From: Rubrobacter_A sp965214435
GTDB taxonomy: Bacteria > Actinomycetota > Rubrobacteria > Rubrobacterales > Rubrobacteraceae
Assembly: GCA_965214435.1 (NCBI GenBank)
Contig: OZ243960.1
Span: 3,241,264-3,305,263 of the forward strand
Length of the DNA stretch: 64,000 nt
Direction: 5' to 3'
The notes under the pieces are model-generated. The model worked only from the letters and a program-made list of their open reading frames with translations, made no database searches and was not told the origin of the DNA. Positions 16,033 through 24,444 of this stretch are shown here, one piece after another (within the stretch, counting starts at the first letter, position 1; every line of letters starts with the position of its first letter). A program made the translations under genes and the position numbers.

Positions 16033-17919
16033 CTACTCGTGGCCGTTGCGGTGCGGGCCTTTGGGGCCTACCCGGTCAACCGCGTGCTCTTCTATGAGAC
16101 GCTTGAGATGGGCGGCGTCCACGGTCTCGTACTCGATCAGGTCCTGCGAGAGCCGCTCCAGCAGTTCGCGGTTCCTTACTAGGAGGTCTTCGGCGGTATC
16201 GTAAGACTCGTCGATTATCCGCCGGATCTCCTTGTCTATCTGGAACGCTATCTCGTCGGAGTAGTCCTGCTGGTTACCAAAATCCCGGCCCATAAAGACC
16301 TGGCCCTGGCTCTGGCCGAGCGTCAGCGGGCCGAGCTTGTCGCTCATGCCGTAGCGGGTCACCATCTGCCGGGCCGTCGAGGTCACCCTTTCGAGGTCGT
16401 TGGAGGCGCCGGTCGTGATCTCCTCGAAGGTCACGCTCTCCGCTGCCCGGCCGCCGAGCATCATCGCGAGCTGGGACATTAGCTGCCCGCGGCTCATCAT
16501 AAAGCGGTCCTCGGTCGGGAGGCTCATGGTTATGCCCAAGGCCTGTCCGCGGGGGATAATGGTGATCTTGTGCACCGGGTCAGCCTCGGGCAGGAGCGCC
16601 CCCACTATGGCGTGACCAGCCTCGTGATAGGCGGTTATCTCCTTCTCTTTCTCAGAGATAAGCCGCGTCTTGCGCTCGGGACCGGCTATCACCCGGTCGA
16701 CGGCCTCCTCCATCTCTTCCATGGAGATCTCATCCTTGTTGTACCGGGCGGCCAGGAGCGCCGCCTCGTTCACTAGGTTGGCGAGGTCGGCCCCGGTAAA
16801 GCCCGGCGTGCCCCGCGCGATGGTCGCAACGTCGATGTCGTCGCCCAATGGCTTGCCCCGGGTATGGACCGAGAGGATCTTCTCCCGCCCCGGAAGATCC
16901 GGCCGGTCGACTACTATCTGCCGGTCGAAACGACCAGGCCGCAGAAGCGCCGGGTCGAGGATGTCCGCCCGGTTGGTCGCGGCGATCATGATAATGCCGC
17001 TCTTGGCGTCAAAGCCGTCCATCTCGACGAGCAACTGGTTTAGCGTCTGCTCCCGCTCGTCGTGGCCGCCACCCATGCCGGCCCCCCGCTGCCGACCGAC
17101 GGCGTCGATCTCGTCCATAAAGATGATGCACGGGGAGTTCTGCTTGGCCTGCTCGAAGAGGTCCCGGACCCGGCTCGCGCCGACGCCGACGAACATCTCC
17201 ACAAAGTCCGAACCGGAGATGCTGAAGAACGGCACCCCGGCTTCCCCGGCGACCGCCCTGGCGAGCAGCGTCTTACCGGTACCCGGAGGTCCTACGAGCA
17301 GAGCACCTTTCGGGATACGGGCACCGAGCTTCTGGAACTTCTGGGGGTTCTCCAGAAACTCCTTGATCTCGGTTAGCTCTTGGACAGCCTCGTGGACTCC
17401 GGCCACGTCGGAGAAGGTGACCTTCGGCTGGTCCTTGGTCATCTTCTTTGCCCGGCTCTTACCAAAGCTCATCACCCGGTTGCCGCCGCCCTGCATCGAG
17501 CTGAACAGGAACAGGAACAGGAGAACTATCAGGAAGATCGGGCCTAGCGTGAACAAGAGCGTCGTCCAGAAGCCCTGGTTCTGCGGATCGGTCTCAAACG
17601 GTATCTGAGCGTCGTTAAAGGCGGCCGCGATGTCGAACTGCTGCGGGTAGGAGTATTCGAACTCCTCGGTGCCGCCGTTATTGGTGTTCAGCAGCCCGGT
17701 GACGGTCTGGTCCTCATCCTTGACCGTGAGATTCTGGTCCGGCTGATCTTCCGGTACATCCGTAACGAAGGAATTGTTGTCTACAGCCCGTTGAAACTGC
17801 TGGGAGTTCAACTCTCTAGTCTCCGGGTTATTGGAGGTTAAAAGCTGTATAAGGAGGAACGCGAAAATAATCAGAACGATAAAGTACAGAAGTCCGCCGC
17901 TTCTTAAAAATCTGCCCAA
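16033..17919 (-). CDS. ftsH: FtsH: membrane-bound AAA+ zinc metalloprotease
   Basis: FtsH degrades membrane and short-lived cytosolic proteins. Two membrane segments (about 8-28 and 118-140) flank a roughly 90-residue periplasmic-side domain. The AAA module has GPPGTGKTLLARAVAGEA, IIFMDEIDAVGRQRGAG and the SRH region RPGRFDRQIVVDRPD. The protease has HEAGH near residue 434 and a conserved C-terminal helical region. At 628 aa it is typical. A TATAAT at 17960-17965 upstream suggests its own promoter; hpt and tilS lie further upstream on the same strand. The ftsH-folP junction has no gap. Confidence 0.97.
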   Translation of the reverse strand: MGRFLRSGGLLYFIVLIIFAFLLIQLLTSNNPETRELNSQQFQRAVDNNSFVTDVPEDQPDQNLTVKDEDQTVTGLLNTNNGGTEEFEYSYPQQFDIAAAFNDAQIPFETDPQNQGFWTTLLFTLGPIFLIVLLFLFLFSSMQGGGNRVMSFGKSRAKKMTKDQPKVTFSDVAGVHEAVQELTEIKEFLENPQKFQKLGARIPKGALLVGPPGTGKTLLARAVAGEAGVPFFSISGSDFVEMFVGVGASRVRDLFEQAKQNSPCIIFMDEIDAVGRQRGAGMGGGHDEREQTLNQLLVEMDGFDAKSGIIMIAATNRADILDPALLRPGRFDRQIVVDRPDLPGREKILSVHTRGKPLGDDIDVATIARGTPGFTGADLANLVNEAALLAARYNKDEISMEEMEEAVDRVIAGPERKTRLISEKEKEITAYHEAGHAIVGALLPEADPVHKITIIPRGQALGITMSLPTEDRFMMSRGQLMSQLAMMLGGRAAESVTFEEITTGASNDLERVTSTARQMVTRYGMSDKLGPLTLGQSQGQVFMGRDFGNQQDYSDEIAFQIDKEIRRIIDESYDTAEDLLVRNRELLERLSQDLIEYETVDAAHLKRLIEEHAVDRVGPKGPHRNGHE

Positions 17920-17959
17920 CTGTTCTTACCTCTCGTGAGATACTTCTAGGACATAGAGC

Positions 17960-17965
17960 ATTATA
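17960..17965 (-). promoter_or_regulatory. Candidate -10 box for ftsH
   Basis: TATAAT on the minus strand lies about 40 bases upstream of the ftsH ATG (17919), in the 110-base gap after hpt. No good -35 hexamer is seen at 17 bases, so confidence is limited. Confidence 0.45.
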
Positions 17966-18034
17966 CTACCTGAGAGGTGCTTCGAGGTATGAGGGTTTAC
18001 GTTGCCGCGGAGTTCCGCAAAGCGCCGGAAATGG

Positions 18035-18583
18035 TTAGCCGTCGGGGTTTTCCGGATCCACGATACCGATGTCGGGAAGGTTCCGGTACGCCCCGGCATA
18101 GTCGAGGCCATAACCCACGACAAACTCGTCGGGTATTTCGAAGCCCAGGTACTTTACATCTATCTCGACCCTCCGACGGGCGGGCTTTGAAAGCAGCGCG
18201 CAGATCTCCAGACTCGCCGGCCGGCGGGCGATAAGGGACCGCCGGAGGTAAGAGAGCGTTAGCCCGCTATCTATTATGTCCTCGACGATAATGACGTGCC
18301 GGCCGGTTATGTCTTCTTCCAGGTCTTTTAAGATGCGGACGACCCCGCTGCTGCTCGTGCCCGCGCCGTAGCTGCTGATGTCCATAAAGTCTATCTCGCA
18401 CGCGAGGTCTATCCGGCGCATAAGGTCCGAAAGGACAACCACCGCGCCGCGCAGGATGCAGACCAGGATCGGCTTTTCCCCCCGGTAATCCTCGGTGATG
18501 CGGTCGCCGATCTCGCGCACCTTCTCCTGGATCTCCGCCGAAGATATGAGCACCTTTGTCACGTCGGGGATCTTACTAAACAT
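18035..18583 (-). CDS. hpt: Hypoxanthine-guanine phosphoribosyltransferase
   Basis: This salvages hypoxanthine and guanine with PRPP to IMP and GMP. The PRPP-binding loop VIIVEDIIDSGLTLSYL (about 91-107) is diagnostic, with LVCILRGAVVVLSDLMRRID and CEIDFMDISSYG upstream and DEFVVGYGLDYAGAYRNLPDI downstream as in bacterial Hpt. At 182 aa it is the usual length. It overlaps the 3' end of tilS by 8 bases; the tilS-hpt-ftsH order is a widely conserved bacterial gene string. Confidence 0.96.
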   Translation of the reverse strand: MFSKIPDVTKVLISSAEIQEKVREIGDRITEDYRGEKPILVCILRGAVVVLSDLMRRIDLACEIDFMDISSYGAGTSSSGVVRILKDLEEDITGRHVIIVEDIIDSGLTLSYLRRSLIARRPASLEICALLSKPARRRVEIDVKYLGFEIPDEFVVGYGLDYAGAYRNLPDIGIVDPENPDG

Positions 18584-19931
18584 CCTCCCGATTTTCTTCT
18601 ACCGCTATCCGCACCACCGCCCGCGCCCCGTCTCCTACCTTAAACTCTTCCCCGAGTTCCCCCATGAATACCCACGCCACCCTCTCCTCCTCATCCACCA
18701 CGACCGGGGTCCGCCACCGCAGGTCCTTTGGCACTTTACGGTCCATCATGGCCCGCAGCACCTTTTTCTCTCCCCCGAGCCCTAGAGGCCGGACCGTATC
18801 CCCCTCCCGCACCATCCGCACCCGGTAAGGGCCTCTGCCGGCGTCGAGGTAAGCGACTTCCGGACGGGCGGCATCCGCCGCATCGAACCCTACAACCTCC
18901 TGGACCTCGACGGTCCAACCTCCAAAGCGCCACCGGCCGGGACGGACCCGGGCAGGCTCCTTGCCCGCGGCTCCATCTTGAATTTCCCGAGGGTAGAAGG
19001 CCAGTTCGCCGGTCGTCCGGCCGGCCGCGACGATATTACCCGGCAGATCCAGCAGCCTCGTACCTCGCCCGTTCGCGGCAATATCGAGAACCGCTTCTAC
19101 GGCGGTGGCGTCCAGCCCGGACGCGTCGGGAAGCAGGGCGGCGTAGGCCCGGCGGACCGCGTGCCGCCGGAGGGGAACGGGTAGAGAGTCAAGATCGTCG
19201 AACGGTATGTAAACCTCGTGCTCGCGGTAGCGCAGGGCTTTTGCGGCGAGGTCTTCTAGGACCCGGAGGTCCTCCCGGAGCAACAGGGCGCCCCGGGCGA
19301 TGTTGCTGCCCGCGCCGGGGTACAACTCTTCCAGGACCGGCAGCGCCTCCAACCGCACCCGGTTGCGGGCGTACTTTCCGGTCAGGTTGGTTCTATCCGT
19401 ACGATAGGGCTGGCCGAGAAGCTCCAGGTAACCGAGAACGTCGGTCCTGCGGCAGCGGATCAAAGGCCGCACCACCTTTCCGCTGACCGGCGGTATCCCG
19501 GAGATGCCCCGCATCCCAGCCCCGCGCGCGAGGTTCATCAAGACCGTCTCCGCCACATCATCCGCCGTATGCCCGGTAACCACACCGGACAAACCACGTG
19601 CTTCCACTACTTCGTCGGCAGAGCGGTACCGCGCCCGCCGGGCCTCTTCTTGAACGTTAGAAGCACTCTGAAAGTCCAAGAGCCGTACCTCGTAGTCCAG
19701 GCCCAACGTTCCGCAAAGCTCCTCTACAAATTCCGCATCCGCACGGGATTCCGCACCCCGCAACCCGTGGTCGACGTGCAACACGACCGGCCAGTGTCCG
19801 AGTTCGACCAGCACCCTCAAAAGCGCGACCGAGTCCGGGCCGCCGGAGACCAGCGCTAGTGATTGCGTGAGGTCCATGCCGTAGAAAGCCGCCGTCCGTT
19901 CGACTATATCCGGTAGGTACTCTGGGTTCAT
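18576..19931 (-). CDS. tilS: tRNA(Ile) lysidine synthase
   Basis: TilS converts C34 of tRNA-Ile(CAU) to lysidine, changing both its charging and decoding. The N-terminal PP-loop ATPase motif is LVSGGPDSVALL (SGGPDS 29-34), followed by LHVDHGLRGAESRADAEFV and VVTGHTADDVAETVLMNLARG. The C-terminal TilS domain includes GPYRVRMVREGDTVRPLGLGG and VPKDLRWRTPVVVDEEERVAWV. At 451 aa it fits the family. It is the first core gene beyond the left attachment remnant of the tRNA-fMet element. Confidence 0.94.
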   Translation of the reverse strand: MNPEYLPDIVERTAAFYGMDLTQSLALVSGGPDSVALLRVLVELGHWPVVLHVDHGLRGAESRADAEFVEELCGTLGLDYEVRLLDFQSASNVQEEARRARYRSADEVVEARGLSGVVTGHTADDVAETVLMNLARGAGMRGISGIPPVSGKVVRPLIRCRRTDVLGYLELLGQPYRTDRTNLTGKYARNRVRLEALPVLEELYPGAGSNIARGALLLREDLRVLEDLAAKALRYREHEVYIPFDDLDSLPVPLRRHAVRRAYAALLPDASGLDATAVEAVLDIAANGRGTRLLDLPGNIVAAGRTTGELAFYPREIQDGAAGKEPARVRPGRWRFGGWTVEVQEVVGFDAADAARPEVAYLDAGRGPYRVRMVREGDTVRPLGLGGEKKVLRAMMDRKVPKDLRWRTPVVVDEEERVAWVFMGELGEEFKVGDGARAVVRIAVEENREDV

Positions 19932-19988
19932 ACTCTTATTTTAAGGTAGGAAACAGAGCCGGTGAGACCGGCGATCTGGAGACAAAAC

Positions 19989-20064
19989 AAAGGCCCTGAC
20001 GATTGTCAGGGCCGGTAGTAGCGGGGATAGGATTTGAACCTATGACCTTCGGGTTATGAGCCCG
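19989..20064. repeat. Left attachment site: 3' part of tRNA-fMet plus its terminator
   Basis: A 76-base copy (74 identical by eye) of 26294-26369. It holds the tRNA-fMet T-arm and anticodon region (minus strand) and the hairpin GGCCCTGAC-AATC-GTCAGGGCC with a T-rich tail (minus, 19984-20013). The 5' half of the tRNA is missing; sequence diverges exactly after CGGGCTCATAACCCG. This is the residual chromosomal 3' end left by site-specific integration. The hairpin should still act as a minus-strand terminator. Confidence 0.88.
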
Positions 20065-20131
20065 TTTAACCAACTGTTACTACCGCAATCGGCCTATTTC
20101 TACCCTGTAAATACAGGCGTTGCCAGTACCC

Positions 20132-20153
20132 GTTGCAGTACGGTTGCAGTCAA
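20132..20153 (+). repeat. Left arm-type repeat of the tRNA-fMet element
   Basis: GTTGCAGTACGGTTGCAGTC with following AA: two GTTGCAGT units 11 bases apart. The same 22-base block recurs at 26203-26224 with one mismatch. Each lies about 70 bases inside the att repeat, so they are probable integrase arm-binding sites. Confidence 0.6.
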
Positions 20154-20161
20154 CCGACCTA

Positions 20162-20458
20162 TTACACAGCCCCCGCTAACCACGCATCTACCGCCGGATC
20201 AACTTCTGGTACTTCGTAGCGTTCCCGCCGCTGTACTTCGGGCCGGTAGCTGCCGGTCCTGTTCTTACGGGCGTAGTTGGTTAGGGCTTTGGCCGGATCA
20301 TCCGTACCCGCTGCCCATTCGCATATGGCGATTGCTGCCCGCTGTGGGCTGCCGATCAAAGCCTTGTGAATTGTGTAGGCCGATATGCCGAAGTCCTGTT
20401 CTAGCAGACCGGCGAACCGATAATCCACGCGGATCTGCCGCGTGCTGTATTCTTCCAT
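20162..20458 (-). CDS. Unknown 98-aa protein of the tRNA-fMet element
   Basis: Not recognised. It begins MEEYSTRQIRVDYRFAGLLE and has a mixed alpha-rich composition with no membrane segment or obvious HTH; the middle (SAYTIHKALIGSPQRAAIAI) is helical. The ATG is preceded by GGGGG at 9 bases. It is transcribed away from the replication genes, next to the left attachment site, a position where excisionases or immunity genes of small elements are often found, but no excisionase signature is visible. Confidence 0.55.
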   Translation of the reverse strand: MEEYSTRQIRVDYRFAGLLEQDFGISAYTIHKALIGSPQRAAIAICEWAAGTDDPAKALTNYARKNRTGSYRPEVQRRERYEVPEVDPAVDAWLAGAV

Positions 20459-20696
20459 TTGGCAAAACCCCCTAATGGTTTTGTCCGGGGCCGGGGTGCT
20501 ACCAACACCGCTGGCCCGCTTTTGTAGTATCCGCTACTTAGGTGGCTAACCCCGCCCCGGCTAGGTCCGTCCGGGTCGGTCCGCTTGACCGTTTCGCTAC
20601 TGATTGTCAACTAACTGGCCTTAGCCTTTAGCTTGACCATACCTATATCTTACCGCGTAGATGTAACATTGTCAAGTTATTGTCTGTTTATTTGTG

Positions 20697-20702
20697 GTAG
20701 AA
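20697..20702 (+). promoter_or_regulatory. Candidate -10 box for the element's replication operon
   Basis: TAGAAT lies 29 bases before the ATG of the first regulator, in AT-rich DNA containing two TTGTC repeats (TTGTCAAGTTATTGTC). These could be -35 or operator elements; spacing to a canonical -35 is not ideal. Confidence 0.4.
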
Positions 20703-20730
20703 TATCCGCGTAAGCAACGGAAAGGCTGTG

Positions 20731-20937
20731 ATGGAAGTGAACGGTACAAGGCTTAGGGAATTGCGGGAAGCGCGGGTACTTAGTATGCAGGACCTTGCGT
20801 TAGCCGCTGCCCTGGACAGACAGACGATCTACGCGCTGGAAAACGGCCGCAGAAGAAACGCCCACCCTAAGACCATCCGCAAGCTTGCGGCAGCGTTGGA
20901 CGTCGAAGCACAGGAATTGGTAAACGTTAAACCGTAG
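20731..20937 (+). CDS. Small Cro/C1-type helix-turn-helix regulator
   Basis: A 68-aa single-domain XRE repressor: RLRELREARVLSMQDLALAA, DRQTIYALENGRR and RKLAAALDVEAQELVNVK match the five-helix Cro/C1 fold, with QDLALAAALDRQTIYALE as the HTH. ATG 20731 is chosen over the preceding GTG because GGAAAGG sits 5 bases before it. It is the first gene of the plus-strand replication block and probably controls that block. A related 69-aa regulator lies at 23045. Confidence 0.8.
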   Translation: MEVNGTRLRELREARVLSMQDLALAAALDRQTIYALENGRRRNAHPKTIRKLAAALDVEAQELVNVKP

Positions 20938-20999
20938 GTTTAGGGATCACATATACCGCCAAAGTTACAATGTAATTAGTAGCTCGTAAGTAAAGAAGA

Positions 21000-21034
21000 T
21001 TCGCGGGGTATCTACCCAGATACGACCCCGCGAA
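21000..21034 (+). other. Strong hairpin before the primase gene
   Basis: TTCGCGGG and GTATCT pair with AGATAC and CCCGCGAA around ACCC, with a three-base bulge. It has no T-run and ends 16 bases before the primase ATG, directly ahead of the ribosome-binding GAAAGG. It may be an attenuator or translational control element of the replication protein, as in copy-number control of small replicons. Confidence 0.5.
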
Positions 21035-21050
21035 AACGAAAGGTTAATAC

Positions 21051-22082
21051 ATGAGTTCTACCATAACCCCTGCAATAAACCCGAATTTGCCTATAGAACT
21101 TACTAAACATCCTTATTGGGTATTCTGGAAGTGGGACCAGCGTAACGGCGACTGGACTAAGGTACCCTACGACCCCCACACGGGGGGTATGGGAAGTTCT
21201 ACGGACCCTAGCAAGTGGGCTAGCTACGATCAAGCCGTAACCGCGATGCACGAATACAAGGGTAGCGGCGTGGGCGTAGTCATGTCCGAAGACACGCTAC
21301 TAGCCGGTATCGACCTTGACGGATGCATAGATCAGGATACCGGGAAAATCGACCCCGCTGCACAGGCCATAGTAGACGAGTGCCCGACGTACTGGGAAAC
21401 CAGCCCTAGCGGTACGGGTCTTAGGGGCGTCTTGTATGGTCTTAGGCCGGGCTTAGAAGAAAATACGGATATCACGCCGGGGGGCGGTAAGCTTGAAATG
21501 TATGACGGTCGTAGCAGCAGGTTTCTAACCATCACCGGCGATCATCTAGCGGATACCCCGCACGAAGTGTGTACCCGACCTAAAGAATTCGCGGATATAT
21601 ACAGCCGTTTTCTAAGCCACAAGGATACCGCCCCCCGCGTGGATATTAGCGATGTACCCACGCCCCCAATAGGTACGACCGTGGGCGATGTTGTCGGGAA
21701 GCTTAGTAAGGAACGGGATACCGCGAAGTTCGATAAGCTGTTCTGGGACGGGGATACAAGCGATTACGATAACGACGAATCTAGGGCAGACGGCGCGCTT
21801 ATAAGAAAGGTCGTCTTTTACACGGGGGGCGACGTTGATCTTGCCGAACAGGTCATGCGGCGATCTAAACTAGCGCGGCCTAAATGGGACGAAAAGCGGG
21901 GCGATACGACATGGTTACGGAAGGATATACAAAACGGTATCCAATCCACAACGGAATTCTACGGGGCATTTGATTTAAACCAATATAGTACCCCCCATGA
22001 AAAAAAAGAAATGAATGGGGATGGATCATTTCTTTTAAACCATCGGGGGGGCTTAATGGTACAAAAGAAATCCGGTTTCTAA
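21051..22082 (+). CDS. Primase-polymerase (AEP, NrS-1-like) of the element, frame 0 part
   Basis: A 343-aa product with an archaeo-eukaryotic-primase-like N-domain: PYWVFWKWDQRNGDWTKVPY, the catalytic-type AGIDLDGCID, SPSGTGLRGVLYG and GRSSRFLTITGDH. A helical linker domain (ADGALIRKVVFYTGGDVDLA, SKLARPKWDEKRG) resembles the helix-bundle that follows AEP cores in phage and plasmid primases. It starts at ATG after GAAAGG. After residue 316 the frame runs 27 codons to a stop, while the -1 frame continues straight into a RepA-type ATPase that has no start codon of its own. The two probably form one polypeptide by frameshifting, or one ancestral gene broken by an indel. Confidence 0.8.
   Translation: MSSTITPAINPNLPIELTKHPYWVFWKWDQRNGDWTKVPYDPHTGGMGSSTDPSKWASYDQAVTAMHEYKGSGVGVVMSEDTLLAGIDLDGCIDQDTGKIDPAAQAIVDECPTYWETSPSGTGLRGVLYGLRPGLEENTDITPGGGKLEMYDGRSSRFLTITGDHLADTPHEVCTRPKEFADIYSRFLSHKDTAPRVDISDVPTPPIGTTVGDVVGKLSKERDTAKFDKLFWDGDTSDYDNDESRADGALIRKVVFYTGGDVDLAEQVMRRSKLARPKWDEKRGDTTWLRKDIQNGIQSTTEFYGAFDLNQYSTPHEKKEMNGDGSFLLNHRGGLMVQKKSGF
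21991..22050 (+). other. A8 slippery run inside a long hairpin: candidate -1 frameshift site
   Basis: The run A AAA AAA (frame 0) at 22001-22007 allows a -1 slip into the ATPase frame. AAAAGAAATGA at 22004-22014 is a perfect complement of TCATTTCTTTT at 22026-22036 (11-base loop). Outside it CCCCCCATG at 21991-21999 pairs with CATCGGGGGG at 22041-22050 apart from one bulged C. The stem overlaps the slip site instead of lying 5-9 bases downstream, so it is not a textbook stimulator. Confidence 0.5.
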
Positions 22083-23029
22083 GTCTTGACGAGCTTCTAC
22101 AAGAATCCGGCGACAAACCCGACTTCGTAGCAGCGCCGTACTTCGCCCGTGGGGGCTTAACCGATCTGTCCGGCCCGGCTAAAAGGTCCGGCAAGACGAC
22201 CTTCACGCTTCACCTGATAAAAGCAATCCTTGACGGCGTACCGTTCCTAGATGAAGATACGCAGGCTACAAAGGTCCTATACCTAACCGAACAGGGCGAG
22301 AACTTCGTTCAAGCTGCGTTAGCGGTAGGGCTTGATCCGAAGCATCCCAACCTGAAAATCTTGCAGTGGCATCAAACCAGGGGCCATAGCTGGCCTGAAA
22401 TAGTCCAGGCTGTACGGGACTACGCTAAGGAATTCGACGCGGGCTTTGTGGTCGTGGATACCCTTAACCGCTTTGCCGGTTTGAAGGGCGACGAAGAAAA
22501 CAGCGCGGGCGCTGTGGGTGAAGCCATGAATCCGCTGCTGGAAACAGCGCAAGGGGATCATCTTTGTGTACTGTCGATTCGACACGCGAACAAAGAAGGT
22601 CGCGCCCGTGGATCAACACAGTTTGACCACGACGTAGACCAGATACTTACCCTAAAACGGCCCGAAGCCGGATACGGCGATAACGTCCGCGAACTTGACA
22701 GCATAGGCCGGTATCACAATGGGGCGATGCTGATAGAACTTTCCGAAGACGGTTACAAGGCTTTGGGGACCGGGACGAACGTCCGGTTTACGCAAGCTTT
22801 ACGGGGGATCAATGAATTTGTGTCAGACGATCAAGATAATCCTACCCGTAAACCGATCATCGCCAGCTACTTAAAAGAAAACTACGATGTGTCCAACAGT
22901 ACCGCTACCCGCGCTTTGAAATTTCTGGTCGAATCGGGCGACCTTGTACAGATAAACGTCAAGGAAAAAGGCGCACCTTTGGCCTTCTACAAAGCACCAT
23001 TCGACGTGTCAGAAATCCCCGCAGCTTAG
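22001..23029 (+). CDS. RepA-type RecA-fold ATPase of the element, -1 frame part
   Basis: The -1 frame is open from 22001 and encodes RFLSLDELLQESGDKPDFVA, then Walker A LSGPAKRSGKTTFTLHLI, VLYLTEQGENFVQAAL and the Walker B-like GFVVVDTLNRF. Next come HLCVLSIRHANKEGRARGST, and a C-terminal winged-helix-like part (SNSTATRALKFLVESGDLVQ). This is the AAA_25/RepA family of hexameric helicase-like ATPases. No ATG, GTG or TTG occurs in frame before the Walker A motif; the first is a TTG about 350 bases in. It therefore depends on frameshifting from the primase frame, or is a pseudogene fragment. The usual family layout is primase domain followed by this ATPase. Confidence 0.78.
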   Translation, partial: KKRNEWGWIISFKPSGGLNGTKEIRFLSLDELLQESGDKPDFVAAPYFARGGLTDLSGPAKRSGKTTFTLHLIKAILDGVPFLDEDTQATKVLYLTEQGENFVQAALAVGLDPKHPNLKILQWHQTRGHSWPEIVQAVRDYAKEFDAGFVVVDTLNRFAGLKGDEENSAGAVGEAMNPLLETAQGDHLCVLSIRHANKEGRARGSTQFDHDVDQILTLKRPEAGYGDNVRELDSIGRYHNGAMLIELSEDGYKALGTGTNVRFTQALRGINEFVSDDQDNPTRKPIIASYLKENYDVSNSTATRALKFLVESGDLVQINVKEKGAPLAFYKAPFDVSEIPAA

Positions 23030-23044
23030 GAAAGGAACCTAGCA

Positions 23045-23254
23045 ATGCAGCTTACTAACCTTAAAAAGATCCGTACCGCCCGTGGGTGTAGCCGTAGGGC
23101 GCTGGCCGAAAAGACCGGCCTTAGCCCACAGGCAATCTATTACTTAGAAAAGGGAACGAACAGCGCTCGTCCTTCAACCGCCAAACTATTAGCCCTGGTC
23201 CTGGATACGAACGTGGCCGATCTTTGCGGCGAGCCTGCAAAGGTACCGGCATGA
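23045..23254 (+). CDS. Second small Cro/C1-type helix-turn-helix regulator
   Basis: A 69-aa XRE-family protein (LKKIRTARGCSRRALAEKTG, LSPQAIYYLEKGTNSARPST, KLLALVLDTNVADLCGEP). It resembles the regulator at 20731 in size and fold, but the sequences differ. It starts 15 bases after the ATPase stop with AGGAACC upstream, and its stop overlaps the next start (ATGA). It probably regulates the replication block or the integrase. Confidence 0.78.
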   Translation: MQLTNLKKIRTARGCSRRALAEKTGLSPQAIYYLEKGTNSARPSTAKLLALVLDTNVADLCGEPAKVPA

Positions 23255-23484
23255 ACCACAGATTGCCGCTGTACAGCGCCGCGCGGGATAGCCCCGGCGA
23301 CCTGTGCGTGAAAGACAGCCTTATAGAAGCTTGTTTGGATCATAGCGACGCGCTGGATAGGCTGGCCGAACTTGATCCCCTCGACCCGACGTACCCCTAT
23401 CACTATAGCGCGGTACGCAGGTTTGAAAAACGGGCCGACGACCGTATCCGGGAATTGTGGAAACGACTAGGAAGGACTACATGA
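23251..23484 (+). CDS. Unknown 77-aa protein of the element
   Basis: Begins MNHRLPLYSAARDSPGDLCV at an ATG that overlaps the previous stop (ATGA), so it is likely translationally coupled. Mixed alpha content; LDRLAELDPLDPTYPYHYSA and a basic C-terminus (RRFEKRADDRIRELWKRL). Not recognised. The frame extends upstream to 23224, but the coupled ATG is the better start. Confidence 0.6.
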   Translation: MNHRLPLYSAARDSPGDLCVKDSLIEACLDHSDALDRLAELDPLDPTYPYHYSAVRRFEKRADDRIRELWKRLGRTT

Positions 23485-23684
23485 ATGACACAGATTTACT
23501 GGCAGCGATGAAAACCCACAATGACCAGCTAGACGACCAGCTTGCAAGCCTGGATAAAGAAATAGCCCGGCTTGAAGCCCGCTGTTTCGATCTGACTATC
23601 CCGAAAAAAGACCGGACGGCAGCCGCTATCCGGCATGGCAAACTTACCAATGATAGGTACGCGCTACGCGCGTTGTACCTGTAA
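23481..23684 (+). CDS. Unknown 67-aa coiled-coil protein of the element
   Basis: Starts at an ATG overlapping the previous stop (ATGA). MNDTDLLAAMKTHNDQLDDQ then LASLDKEIARLEARC suggests a short coiled coil. No family is recognised. It continues the coupled string of small genes after the second regulator. Confidence 0.6.
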   Translation: MNDTDLLAAMKTHNDQLDDQLASLDKEIARLEARCFDLTIPKKDRTAAAIRHGKLTNDRYALRALYL

Positions 23685-23703
23685 CCCCGAAAGGATTATT
23701 ACT

Positions 23704-24225
23704 ATGACCGTTGAAGAAATGAACCAGCGCCTTGCCGATCTTCCCACCGAACTTAAGCAGGCCGAAAAAGACGCTCGCCGCGAACACGGACGCGCGGCGT
23801 TTGAAGGTAACCAGCCCGACCCGGCTGTGGTTAACCGCCCGGCTGAACTGAAAGCCGAACTAGAAAACCTGCCGTGGGACATCTATAAGCAGCGTGCCGC
23901 CGGCCAGCATCGGCAGCTTGATAGCTTGCGTACCACGCTACAGGAAACGGTCGATGCCTTGCCCGCTGCTAAGGACCGGCTGGCACAGGCACAGGCTGCT
24001 AAGGAACTGGCAGACGCCGAATATGAAGCCGCCTATAGGGAACAGGACGGCCTGAAGGCCCGTGGCCGGGGTATTGACGAAAAAATCCGGTTGAAGCAAG
24101 CCTTCCTGAACTACCTTTTTGATGTCGGGGTAGATGCCAACCTAACAGAAACCGACCTGTTCCGTAGCCCGACCGGACTTAACCAGTATTTCCCGAAACG
24201 TGACACGCCGCGTAGCCTTATGTAA
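23704..24225 (+). CDS. Unknown 173-aa coiled-coil protein of the element
   Basis: ATG 23704 is preceded by AAAGGATT at good spacing; a longer frame from 23635 overlaps the previous gene. The product is Ala-, Glu- and Lys-rich and mostly helical (TELKQAEKDARREHGRAAFE, LPAAKDRLAQAQAAKELADA), with a less helical C-terminus ending RDTPRSLM. This looks like an elongated coiled coil. Function unknown. It is the last gene of the plus-strand block and is followed by a terminator at 24287. Confidence 0.62.
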   Translation: MTVEEMNQRLADLPTELKQAEKDARREHGRAAFEGNQPDPAVVNRPAELKAELENLPWDIYKQRAAGQHRQLDSLRTTLQETVDALPAAKDRLAQAQAAKELADAEYEAAYREQDGLKARGRGIDEKIRLKQAFLNYLFDVGVDANLTETDLFRSPTGLNQYFPKRDTPRSLM

Positions 24226-24286
24226 GGTCCTACCCCCTTACCCACATCCCCGCAGGCCGTCACGCGCCAACGTCGTACGCCTGTGT

Positions 24287-24327
24287 AGCCCTGATCCCGG
24301 CCTTACAGCCGGGGTTGGGGCTTTTTT
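24287..24327 (+). terminator. Rho-independent terminator ending the element's plus-strand operon
   Basis: AGCCCTGATCCCGGC pairs with GCCGGGGTTGGGGCT around CTTACA (a few G-T pairs), followed by a T6 run. Sixty bases after the last plus-strand gene. Confidence 0.85.
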
Positions 24328-24444
24328 GTTACGGATTGTACGAATAGGACGGTTTTTGTTCAAATACCCCCCGTGGGTATACAACCCACAGGCGGCCACA
24401 CATTCCCAAAACGCCGTATAGACAGGGATTCGGGGCTAGCATGG

